From: Bacteroidales bacterium
GTDB taxonomy: Bacteria; Bacteroidota; Bacteroidia; Bacteroidales; UBA932
Direction of reading: 5' to 3'
Assembly: GCA_017958765.1 (NCBI GenBank)
Contig: JAGDBY010000180.1
Span: forward strand, 1 to 7,792
Length of the DNA stretch: 7,792 bases
The notes beneath the pieces are model-generated. The model was not told where the DNA came from and did no database searches. It saw only the letters and a list, made by a program, of their open reading frames with translations. Positions 1 to 6,655 of this stretch are shown here, one piece after another; position 1 is the stretch's first letter, and each line of letters opens with the position of its first letter. The translations under genes and the position numbers were made by a program.

Positions 1-1
1 A

Positions 2-9
2 TAAATTTG
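2..9 (+). promoter_or_regulatory. Candidate Bacteroidota -7 promoter element (TAnnTTTG)
   Basis: The bases TAAATTTG match the TAnnTTTG -7 consensus recognised by the primary sigma factor of Bacteroidota. The element ends 43 bases before the adaptor start codon at 53, so a transcript would begin near positions 14-18 and carry a short A-rich leader of roughly 35-40 bases. The matching -33 box (TTTG) would lie left of the window and cannot be seen. The leader is too short for a typical riboswitch, so any metal control would more likely act through an upstream operator or regulator outside the window. This is a motif match only; one 8-base pattern with four fixed T/G bases can occur by chance, but its position is right. 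Confidence 0.45.
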
Positions 10-52
10 CCCGATTCTGAGAAAAAACCAAACCACAGGGACAAATATTTAC

Positions 53-1165
53 ATGAAAAAATACTTCTCGCTCCTTCTATGCCTGCTGCTGATTCTCGGT
101 TGTGCAAGAACCGGTAACAGCGACGCAGAAGCAGAGGAGATTACAGTTTCCGGAGATACTCTGATTATTCCGGTCAATTCCACAGTTTATTCAAGAATCA
201 CAACTCAGAAAGTAGAACGTCAGAATTATGTGCGTACCATTGCCACGACAGGTGTGGTAGCGGCTAATCCGACTACGTATGCCGAGGTGGCTTCTCCGTT
301 TTCAGGAAGGGTCGTAAATTCAAGAGTCCGTGTCGGACAGTCAGTCGGGGTAGGCACTCCGCTGTTCGAAGTATCTTCTTCCGGCTATTCTGAGGAGGTT
401 AAGAATTATCTTCAATCCAAAATAGGCCTCGAGGTTGAGAAAAAAGCTTATGACAGGGCAAAAGACCTTTATGAGAACAACATAACTTCAGAAAGAGAAT
501 TGGACGAAGCAAGATCCGCATACGTCGGAGCTTTGGAAGATTTCAACCACGCTGAAGCCACTCTGAAAGCATATCAGGCCAACCTGACCCAGATTGAGGT
601 GGGACAGCCTCTCATTGTCCGCTCTCCAATAGCCGGCAAGGTTATCAGCAGCAACGTCGTTCTGGGAGAATACCTGAAAGAGGAAGACGAGGCTCAGGTG
701 ATCGTGGCCGACCTTAGCAAAGTATGGGTAAAGGCCAATGTTACAGAGAAAGACATCCCGTATCTCAACGATATAGAGAGAGTTGAAATCCGTCTGGTTT
801 CTCAGCCCGACACCGTTTATTACGGCACTATCAATTACGTGGGCGGCATCCTTGATGAGGAGACCAGAATGGTTCAGTCCATCATAGAGTGTAACAATGC
901 CGGGGATAATATGCTCCCTAATATGTACGCCAACGTCACCCTGCGGGCAAAAGGGAAGGATCTTCTGATTGTCCCTAAGAGCGCAGTTCTCCAGGGAGAG
1001 GGTTATCGGTATGTTTTGAAGAAAATCGGAGAGAACAAGTATCGCAAAGCCACAGTCGACGTTCAGTCGGTTGACGAGAATTCCCTGATCGTTCTCCGCG
1101 GCCTTGAAGAAGGCGACGAGGTGATCACCGACGGTACTTTCTATCTAATAAGTTACACCCGATAG
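53..1165 (+). CDS. HME-RND efflux periplasmic adaptor lipoprotein (CzcB/CusB-like membrane fusion protein)
   Basis: This protein (370 aa) is the periplasmic adaptor that joins the inner-membrane RND pump to the outer-membrane channel encoded just downstream. A lipoprotein signal peptide occupies residues 1-16 (KK, then a Leu-rich core) with lipobox ILG-C17, so the mature protein should be lipid-anchored on Cys17. The acidic residues after the cysteine do not form an obvious Bacteroides surface-export signal. The usual membrane-fusion order is visible: first half of the lipoyl/barrel-sandwich domain about 75-108 (SPFSGRV, VGVGTPLFEV), an alpha-helical hairpin rich in Glu, Lys and Ala about 111-180, second lipoyl half about 183-210 (RSPIAGKV), beta-barrel about 222-300 (VWVKANV, NMYANVTLRA) and membrane-proximal domain about 303-370 (VPKSAVL, GLEEGDEVITDG). 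There is no C-terminal CusF-like domain and no His- or Met-rich metal-binding stretch. The stop is 4 bases before the pump start. Family assignment is firm; the transported metal is not shown by this protein. Confidence 0.93.
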   Translation: MKKYFSLLLCLLLILGCARTGNSDAEAEEITVSGDTLIIPVNSTVYSRITTQKVERQNYVRTIATTGVVAANPTTYAEVASPFSGRVVNSRVRVGQSVGVGTPLFEVSSSGYSEEVKNYLQSKIGLEVEKKAYDRAKDLYENNITSERELDEARSAYVGALEDFNHAEATLKAYQANLTQIEVGQPLIVRSPIAGKVISSNVVLGEYLKEEDEAQVIVADLSKVWVKANVTEKDIPYLNDIERVEIRLVSQPDTVYYGTINYVGGILDEETRMVQSIIECNNAGDNMLPNMYANVTLRAKGKDLLIVPKSAVLQGEGYRYVLKKIGENKYRKATVDVQSVDENSLIVLRGLEEGDEVITDGTFYLISYTR

Positions 1166-1169
1166 CCGT

Positions 1170-4100
1170 ATGATTGAGAAAATAGTAAGTTACGCCGTCA
1201 GTCACAGGACCTTAATGGTCGTTGTGTTCGTCGTGCTCTGCGTTGTCGGAGTGATAGCGTGGAGAGGACTGGCGATAGATGCGTATCCGGATATCTCGGA
1301 CACCACGGTTCAGATCGTAACTCAGGTTCCGGGCCTTGCAGCTGAAGAGATCGAGCAGCAGATTTCAATCCCTATCGAAAGGGCCGTCAACGGTATCCCG
1401 CGTCTGAACATTATGAGAAGCAAGAACACTTTCGGTCTGTCGACCGTAGTGCTCGTATTTGACGATAAAGTGGACGACTACTGGGCAAGACAGAGGGTAA
1501 ACGAGCGTCTGGTCGGCCTTGAGCTGCCGTACGACGCAGTCCCGGAGTTGAACCCGCTTACTTCCCCTACGGGAGAGATTTTCAGATATGTTGTGGAGAG
1601 TCCCGACGGAAGCCATGACCTGAGGTCTCTTACCGACATTCACAAATGGACGATTATTCCGTACCTCAAACAGATTGAGGGAGTATCCGATGTAAGTAAC
1701 TTCGGAGGTATCACCACCCAGTATCTGATCGAGCTTTCTCCTGAAAAGCTTGTCGAGTACGGTGTCTCGCTTTCCGACATAACCGAAAAAGTTGAGCAGA
1801 ATAACAGCAATGCCGGAGGAAGCCTTCTTTACGAAGGAGACCTGAGCTACGTCATCCGCGGTATCGGTCTTGTCACCGACCTGGAAGGACTCGGCAACAT
1901 AGTCATAAAGACTGTCGGCGGATCTCCGGTATATCTCAAACAGCTCGGAGAGTTGAAATACGGCAACCTCGAGAGAAAGGGTGTGCTGGGTTTCAGCGAT
2001 GACCAGAGAGAATACAGGGACGGTGTCGAGGGTATCGTGCAGATGCTCAGAGGGGACAATCCTTCAAAGGTTCTCGACAAGGTACACGCCGCCGTCGACG
2101 AACTCAATGACAATATTCTCCCGGACGGTGTCCACATCCACGTATTCCTGGACCGTACCGACTTGGTGAACAGAACCCTTGAGACGGTGTCTCATACTCT
2201 GTTCATCGGTATGCTTCTGGTTATTCTGGTGCTGATGCTCTTCCTGGGCAATTTCAAAGGATCTTTCCTTGTCGCAATAACGATTCCTATAGCACTTCTG
2301 ATAGCGTTTATCCTGATGAAGATAACCGGAATCCCGGCAAACCTCCTTTCACTGGGAGCCATCGACTTCGGTATTCTGGTGGACGGAGCCATCGTGATGA
2401 TGGAGACAATTCTCAAGGTGCGTGAATCCCATCCGGATATGCCACTCACCGAGCAGTATGTCCAGAAGAGGGCAAGTGACGTGGCAAGGTCGATATTCTT
2501 CTCAACATTGATCATCATAGTGGCCTATATGCCTCTGTTCGCTTTCGAGCACATCGAGAGAAGACTGTTCACCCCTATGGCGTTTACGGTGGGCTACGCA
2601 TTGCTGGGAGCATTGTCAGTGGCTCTGTTGCTGACTCCGGGACTTTCATTCTCAGCATACTATAAGCCTAAGAAGACATATCATAACAAGTGGCTCGAGA
2701 AGCTGAACAACAGATACAGAGAGACCGTAGCCGGATTGGTGGAGAAGCGTCAGGTGGTCAAGATAGTGCTGATCGTAACCCTGCTCGGAGCGGGTATCTT
2801 CACCGCAACTGTGGGCAAAGACTTCCTGCCTCCTCTGGACGAAGGTTCAATCTGGGTACAGGTGCAGCTCCCTCCGGGAATCTCCCTGGAGAAGGCCACC
2901 GAGATGTCGGACAACATCAGAAACGTGCTGAACGAGTACGAAGAGACTTCGTATGTGATGTCTCAGCTGGGACGTGACGATGAAGGAGCCGAAGCATTCT
3001 CGCTGTCGCATATCGAGGTGGGAGTAGGTCTGAAGCCTTACAATACTTGGAAGAGCCGCAGAACCAAAGCCGAGCTCGTGGAGGATATGGCCGCCAAGAT
3101 TGAGCAGCTTCCTGGATACAGCGTCGGATTCTCACAGCCGATTATCGATATGGTTATGGACCAGATTGCCGGAACTCACAGCGACTTGGCAATCAAGGTT
3201 TACAGCGATGATGTCGTAGAGGGAAGAAGGGTTGCAGACGAGATTGTAAGCACCATCTCCCGTATCGACGGAGCCAGCGACGTGGCCATAGACCAGGAGC
3301 CGCCTACACCTCAGCTCCAGATATTGATAGACCGCGAGAGAATAGCTCAGTACGGGCTCAACGTGGCCGACGTATCCGAGTTGATAGAGCTTGCAATCGG
3401 AGGACGCGCCATTTCCGAGATTTATGTCGGAAGCAAGGTTTACGACGTGACCTGCCGTTTCGCTGAAGGCTACAGGGACACTCCTGAGAGAATAGGCAAT
3501 CTGATGCTTACCTCAGCCGACGGAGCCAAGATCCCTCTCAGCGAGGTTGCAGAATTGAAGATGACCCTCGGAGCAAGCGCCATTATGCGCGAGATGAACA
3601 AGCGCTACACGCTTGTGAGAATCAACCTCAGAGGCGCCGATCTTTCTACTTTCGTGGCTGAGGCTGACAGACAGATAGCTGCCAATGTTAAGTACAATAA
3701 AGAGAATACATCCCTGCAATGGTCGGGACAGTTCGAGAACCGCAACCGCGCATTCTCTAGGCTGGGGCTGGTAGTTCCTATCGTTCTGGCGGTAATGTTC
3801 CTGCTCCTTATCATTGCTTTCGGAAAGGTAAGACAGGCGACCCTGCTGATGTGCGTCGTTCCTCTTGCCCTCTTCGGAGGTATGCTTGCCCTCAACGTGA
3901 GACATATGACCTTGAACGTATCTTCTGCCGTGGGCTTTATAGCCCTGATCGGCGTGGCGATACAGAACGGTGTCATTATGATATCCCATATCAATAACCT
4001 GAGAAAGGAGGGTACCGAGCTCAAGGAGGCTGTCATCGACGGAGCCGCCCACAGAATGAGACCTATCCTTATGACGGCGACCGTGGCTGTTTTGGGACTT

Positions 4101-4280
4101 TTCCCTGCTTCAATATCCACCGGTATCGGAAGTGACGTGCAGAGACCTCTTGCAACGGTGATTGTATACGGTCTTCTGTTCGCTACGGTAATAACCCTGT
4201 TTATTCTTCCTACTCTGTACTATATGGTCGAGAAGAAGGCTCTGCTGAAGGAAGAAAAACCAAAAGAAGAGATATTATGA
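1170..4280 (+). CDS. czcA: CusA/CzcA-family heavy-metal RND efflux pump, probably CzcA-like (divalent cations)
   Basis: This is the inner-membrane proton/metal antiporter of the tripartite system; its 1036 aa is the normal length for the family. The RND layout is complete: TM1 about 14-33, a large periplasmic loop to about 340, TM2-TM6 about 343-493, TM7 about 530-548, a second periplasmic loop to about 863, and TM8-TM12 about 866-1020. TM4 carries the HME signature DFGILVDGAIVMME, with D399, D405 and E412 spaced like the three acidic residues needed for proton transport in CzcA. The first Asp is typical of divalent-cation pumps and absent from the Cu/Ag pump CusA. TM10 reads GVAIQNGVIM and the TM11 entry RPILMT, both CzcA-like; CusA has Glu and Lys at the corresponding sites. 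By eye, the three CusA substrate methionines are also replaced. E412 is followed by Thr instead of the common Asn. The start lies 4 bases after the adaptor stop with no clear ribosome site, suggesting coupling; the stop overlaps the next start (ATGA). Family is certain; the metal is inferred. Confidence 0.95.
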   Translation: MIEKIVSYAVSHRTLMVVVFVVLCVVGVIAWRGLAIDAYPDISDTTVQIVTQVPGLAAEEIEQQISIPIERAVNGIPRLNIMRSKNTFGLSTVVLVFDDKVDDYWARQRVNERLVGLELPYDAVPELNPLTSPTGEIFRYVVESPDGSHDLRSLTDIHKWTIIPYLKQIEGVSDVSNFGGITTQYLIELSPEKLVEYGVSLSDITEKVEQNNSNAGGSLLYEGDLSYVIRGIGLVTDLEGLGNIVIKTVGGSPVYLKQLGELKYGNLERKGVLGFSDDQREYRDGVEGIVQMLRGDNPSKVLDKVHAAVDELNDNILPDGVHIHVFLDRTDLVNRTLETVSHTLFIGMLLVILVLMLFLGNFKGSFLVAITIPIALLIAFILMKITGIPANLLSLGAIDFGILVDGAIVMMETILKVRESHPDMPLTEQYVQKRASDVARSIFFSTLIIIVAYMPLFAFEHIERRLFTPMAFTVGYALLGALSVALLLTPGLSFSAYYKPKKTYHNKWLEKLNNRYRETVAGLVEKRQVVKIVLIVTLLGAGIFTATVGKDFLPPLDEGSIWVQVQLPPGISLEKATEMSDNIRNVLNEYEETSYVMSQLGRDDEGAEAFSLSHIEVGVGLKPYNTWKSRRTKAELVEDMAAKIEQLPGYSVGFSQPIIDMVMDQIAGTHSDLAIKVYSDDVVEGRRVADEIVSTISRIDGASDVAIDQEPPTPQLQILIDRERIAQYGLNVADVSELIELAIGGRAISEIYVGSKVYDVTCRFAEGYRDTPERIGNLMLTSADGAKIPLSEVAELKMTLGASAIMREMNKRYTLVRINLRGADLSTFVAEADRQIAANVKYNKENTSLQWSGQFENRNRAFSRLGLVVPIVLAVMFLLLIIAFGKVRQATLLMCVVPLALFGGMLALNVRHMTLNVSSAVGFIALIGVAIQNGVIMISHINNLRKEGTELKEAVIDGAAHRMRPILMTATVAVLGLFPASISTGIGSDVQRPLATVIVYGLLFATVITLFILPTLYYMVEKKALLKEEKPKEEIL

Positions 4281-5524
4281 AAAGAATAATCACAGCTTTA
4301 TATATCTGCCTGGCGGTTACCGCAGCCAACGCTCAGAGTCTGAGCTACAGCAGGTTCATCAACGATGTATATGAGGGAAACCTCGACTATGCTGCCGAGA
4401 AGCTGAGCATTCCGCTCGCCGAAGCTGAACTTCTGGCATCCAGAATGTTCCTGGATCCGGTCATCGGTGTCAGCTACGGGAACAACAGCGACTGGGAGAT
4501 CCAGATGGGTCAGGGCGTGGAGTTGGAGTTGAGCAAGACAATATCCCTCGGTAAGCGCACTGCAAGAATCGACTATGCCAAGCAGTCTCTTTCTGCAACC
4601 GAGGCGGCTCTGAACGATTATCTGAGAAACCTCCGCGCAGACGCCACCCTCTGCTATCTGGACGCATTGCTGGCCAGAGACCTTCTGCAGATAGAAGAGC
4701 AGTCTTATGAGAACCTCAGCAAGCTCTCTTCTACCGACAGCGTCCGCTTCCTCAAAGGGGAAATTTCCCAGCTGGACGCTATCCAGACCAAGTTGGAGGC
4801 CAACATAGCCAAACAGGAATACTATTCTAAGAAAGCAGAATACAACAATATGCTGGTCTACCTGGATCAGATATCGGGCAATCCTCTCAGAGGGTCCGAA
4901 GAGATTCTGGGAAGGCTCAGAGACCCTGAGAGACTGTTCATTCTCCAGGATCTGATCGCAGAGGCTGTAGAGAACAGAGAAGATGTTATCGCAGCTTTGA
5001 AGAATGCCGGAGTAGCGGAGAGTGAATTGAGAATGATCCGCCTTGAAAGGAATCCGGACATCGACATCTCCCTTGGGGCAAACTACAACACCAGAGTCCG
5101 CAACGAAGAGGCTCCGGCTCCTGAATTCATAGGCTATTCAGTGGGACTGAGCATTCCGCTTCCGTTCTCGAACCTCAACAAAGGCCAGATCAAGTCGGGT
5201 CAGGTGAGAGTTCAGCAGGCTAAGATTCAGGCGGACAATGTCAAGAATATGGTAATCTCCGAAATCGTGCAGGCTTACAACAACTACGAGTCTGCCAGGA
5301 TCAAGGTGGCGGATTACGATTCTCTGTTGATGGAGAGCGCCAAAAGGGTGCTTGACGGCAGAATGTACGCCTACACCCGCGGAGAGATTTCGCTACTGGA
5401 AGTTCTGAACGCTCAGAGCACCTACAGCGATGTGGCGAGGGCTTACGCCGAGATTCTCCACGACTGTATGTCCGCATGGGTAGAACTGGAGCGTAGCGCC
5501 GGTATATGGGATATCGAACTATAG
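4277..5524 (+). CDS. TolC-family outer-membrane channel of the metal efflux system (CzcC/CusC-like)
   Basis: This protein (415 aa) should form the trimeric outer-membrane exit duct that docks on the adaptor. A standard signal peptide is seen (KR, hydrophobic core, then ANA-Q, predicted cut after residue 19). There is no lipobox, unlike the lipidated CusC type. The mature part shows the two-repeat outer-membrane efflux pattern: long heptad-rich helices about 100-205 and 310-400, separated by beta-strand segments (about 62-92 and 262-300, including YSVGLSIPLPFSNLNKGQ). That strand motif, followed by a long helix, is typical of the second repeat, and the stretch around LELSKTISLGKRTARI is its first-repeat counterpart. 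The length fits CzcC-type channels (about 400-430 aa). The start ATG overlaps the pump stop codon by 4 bases, consistent with translational coupling and 1:1:1 operon expression. The C-terminus ends in GIWDIEL, a common ending style for this group. Confidence 0.93.
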   Translation: MKRIITALYICLAVTAANAQSLSYSRFINDVYEGNLDYAAEKLSIPLAEAELLASRMFLDPVIGVSYGNNSDWEIQMGQGVELELSKTISLGKRTARIDYAKQSLSATEAALNDYLRNLRADATLCYLDALLARDLLQIEEQSYENLSKLSSTDSVRFLKGEISQLDAIQTKLEANIAKQEYYSKKAEYNNMLVYLDQISGNPLRGSEEILGRLRDPERLFILQDLIAEAVENREDVIAALKNAGVAESELRMIRLERNPDIDISLGANYNTRVRNEEAPAPEFIGYSVGLSIPLPFSNLNKGQIKSGQVRVQQAKIQADNVKNMVISEIVQAYNNYESARIKVADYDSLLMESAKRVLDGRMYAYTRGEISLLEVLNAQSTYSDVARAYAEILHDCMSAWVELERSAGIWDIEL

Positions 5525-5541
5525 TTTTAAAAAATAAGGTT

Positions 5542-6042
5542 ATGAAAGTCAGTCGATTAATAATTGTATGCCTTGTGACTCTCCTCTTTACTGCAGGATG
5601 CGGTCTGCTGGGCAGCTCTACAGAAACTGCCAGGAACCCTCAGCAGGTGATAAATGCTGTCGGCAGTATGGATATGAATATCTCGATTACCTGGATTTAC
5701 CCTATGGGCCAGCAGCCGAGACAGACTACCAATGACTATTCTCTGAAGATTAAAGACGGCTTGGCAAATACCAGACTCCCTTTCATCGGGACCAAATATT
5801 CATCTTCAGGTTTCGGTGAAGACGCTGCCATTGTGTTCAATAATCAGCCGATTACCGTAACCCAAATGGCGAGAGGGACGAAAGGCGAGTATCTTATCTC
5901 CTTTACCACCAAGGTGGAAAACGAGTTGTTCATTGTCGATCTTACGGTGTGGGACGACGGTACGGTAAACATTGCCTGCAAAGGGAGCGAGCGTACCGTG
6001 ATGAACTATGCCGGAGAACTTAGATTTCCAAAGGAGCAATAA
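5542..6042 (+). CDS. DUF4251-like lipoprotein of unknown function
   Basis: This 166-aa protein starts with a lipoprotein signal peptide (KVSR, hydrophobic core 6-18, TAG-C20), so it is probably anchored to a membrane on the periplasmic side. The rest is predicted beta-rich. It resembles the Bacteroidota DUF4251 family in its pattern: an N-terminal strand, a loop giving RLPFIGTKYSS and a Gly-rich turn about 85-100, then a run of strands ending in DLTVWDDGTVNIAC (about 135-148) and a final YAGELRF strand. I recognise this pattern from memory and cannot confirm it with a profile search. I chose the ATG at 5542, not an upstream ATG in the same frame at 5506, because the latter lies inside the channel gene and would put 12 extra residues before the signal peptide; a weak TAAGG lies just upstream of 5542. 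The gap to the channel gene is 17 bases and to the kinase 1 base. No catalytic or metal-binding motif is evident. Function is unknown; location behind the efflux genes suggests, but does not prove, an envelope role. Confidence 0.8.
   Translation: MKVSRLIIVCLVTLLFTAGCGLLGSSTETARNPQQVINAVGSMDMNISITWIYPMGQQPRQTTNDYSLKIKDGLANTRLPFIGTKYSSSGFGEDAAIVFNNQPITVTQMARGTKGEYLISFTTKVENELFIVDLTVWDDGTVNIACKGSERTVMNYAGELRFPKEQ
6031..6036 (+). promoter_or_regulatory. Strong Shine-Dalgarno sequence that fixes the kinase start
   Basis: AAGGAG lies 7 bases before the ATG at 6044, inside the last codons of the DUF4251-like gene. It is the only textbook ribosome-binding site in front of a gene in this window; the other starts have weak or no such sequence, as is usual in Bacteroidota. 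It supports 6044 over the in-frame upstream ATG at 6008, which would overlap the preceding gene by 35 bases and place 12 residues before the nucleotide-binding strand. Confidence 0.7.
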
Positions 6043-6043
6043 T

Positions 6044-6655
6044 ATGCATATAGGTGTAGCTGGAAATATCGGAAGCGGGAAGACTACTCTGACCAGAATG
6101 CTTTCAGAGCATTACGGTTGGATCCCCAAGTATGAGGCTGTCACCTACAATCCTTATTTGGAAGACTATTACAAGGACATCGGACGCTGGTCCTTCAACC
6201 TGGAAGTGTATTTTCTCACTCAGCGGTTCAAGGATCTGATGGAGATTTCCAAATCGGACAAGACCATCATTCAGGACAGAACCGTCCTGGAGGGTGTGTA
6301 TGTGTTCGTAGAGAATAACAGGCGCCTTGGCAATCTCAGCGAGAGAGATTACCTGGCGTATATGGACCTGTTTCACGTTATGCTCTCTATGGTGCGTATC
6401 CCGGATTTTTTGATCTATCTCAAGAGTTCGGTTCCGCATCTGGTGGCGCAGATACAGAAGAGAGGCAGAGAATATGAACAGGGGATAAGCCTGGAGTATT
6501 TGAGCGGCCTCAATGATCTGTATGATAAGTGGATAGAGAATTATGAAGGTAAAGTCCTGACAATCGATGCAGACGGTCTGGACTTCCAAAACAACCCTGA
6601 AGATTTCAATTTTATAATAGACAAAATAGACGCTTTGATATATGGCCTCTTCTGA
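6044..6655 (+). CDS. Deoxynucleoside kinase (dNK/dCK/dGK family)
   Basis: This 203-aa cytosolic enzyme should transfer phosphate from a nucleoside triphosphate to the 5' hydroxyl of a deoxynucleoside, the first step of deoxynucleotide salvage. Visible motifs, in order: beta-strand plus P-loop GNIGSGKTT (7-15); E31 in YEAV, at the place of the catalytic Glu of the family (EPV in the animal enzymes); W49 and F51-Q60-R61 of the substrate-pocket helix (WSFNLEV, LTQRF); QDRT (77-80), the equivalent of the ERS/DRS motif; and the lid region KRGREYE (139-145) with its arginines. Length fits the bacterial members (about 200-220 aa). Substrate preference (dA, dG, dC or broad) cannot be read from the sequence. 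Bacteroidota genomes often carry such kinases, sometimes as pairs; only one copy is present here. The gene starts 1 base after the DUF4251-like stop and overlaps the antiporter gene by 14 bases. Confidence 0.9.
   Translation: MHIGVAGNIGSGKTTLTRMLSEHYGWIPKYEAVTYNPYLEDYYKDIGRWSFNLEVYFLTQRFKDLMEISKSDKTIIQDRTVLEGVYVFVENNRRLGNLSERDYLAYMDLFHVMLSMVRIPDFLIYLKSSVPHLVAQIQKRGREYEQGISLEYLSGLNDLYDKWIENYEGKVLTIDADGLDFQNNPEDFNFIIDKIDALIYGLF

Noticed and set aside
1365..2518. Several short - strand frames (92-108 codons) within the pump gene
   Set aside because: They are antisense shadows of a certain coding region, with no family resemblance.
2690..2977. A 95-codon + strand frame inside the pump gene
   Set aside because: It is an alternate-frame reading of the pump, rich in Arg, Gly and Gln, without a recognisable start signal or domain.
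3513..4120. Two overlapping - strand open frames of 179 and 171 codons
   Set aside because: Both lie opposite the TM8-TM11 region of the RND pump, have low-complexity or charge-skewed compositions typical of shadow frames, and exclude each other.
5506..5541. An upstream ATG extending the DUF4251-like protein by 12 residues
   Set aside because: It lies inside the channel gene and places MGYRTIVLKNKV before a complete lipoprotein signal peptide; the ATG at 5542 gives a normal signal.
5525..5541. Possible terminator in the longest intergenic gap (TTTTAAAAAA)
   Set aside because: The T/A run forms only a tiny AT palindrome with no GC stem, so it is not a credible intrinsic terminator.
6008..6043. 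An upstream ATG extending the kinase by 12 residues
   Set aside because: It overlaps the preceding gene and ignores the strong AAGGAG placed 7 bases before the ATG at 6044, from which the P-loop strand begins at once, as in relatives.
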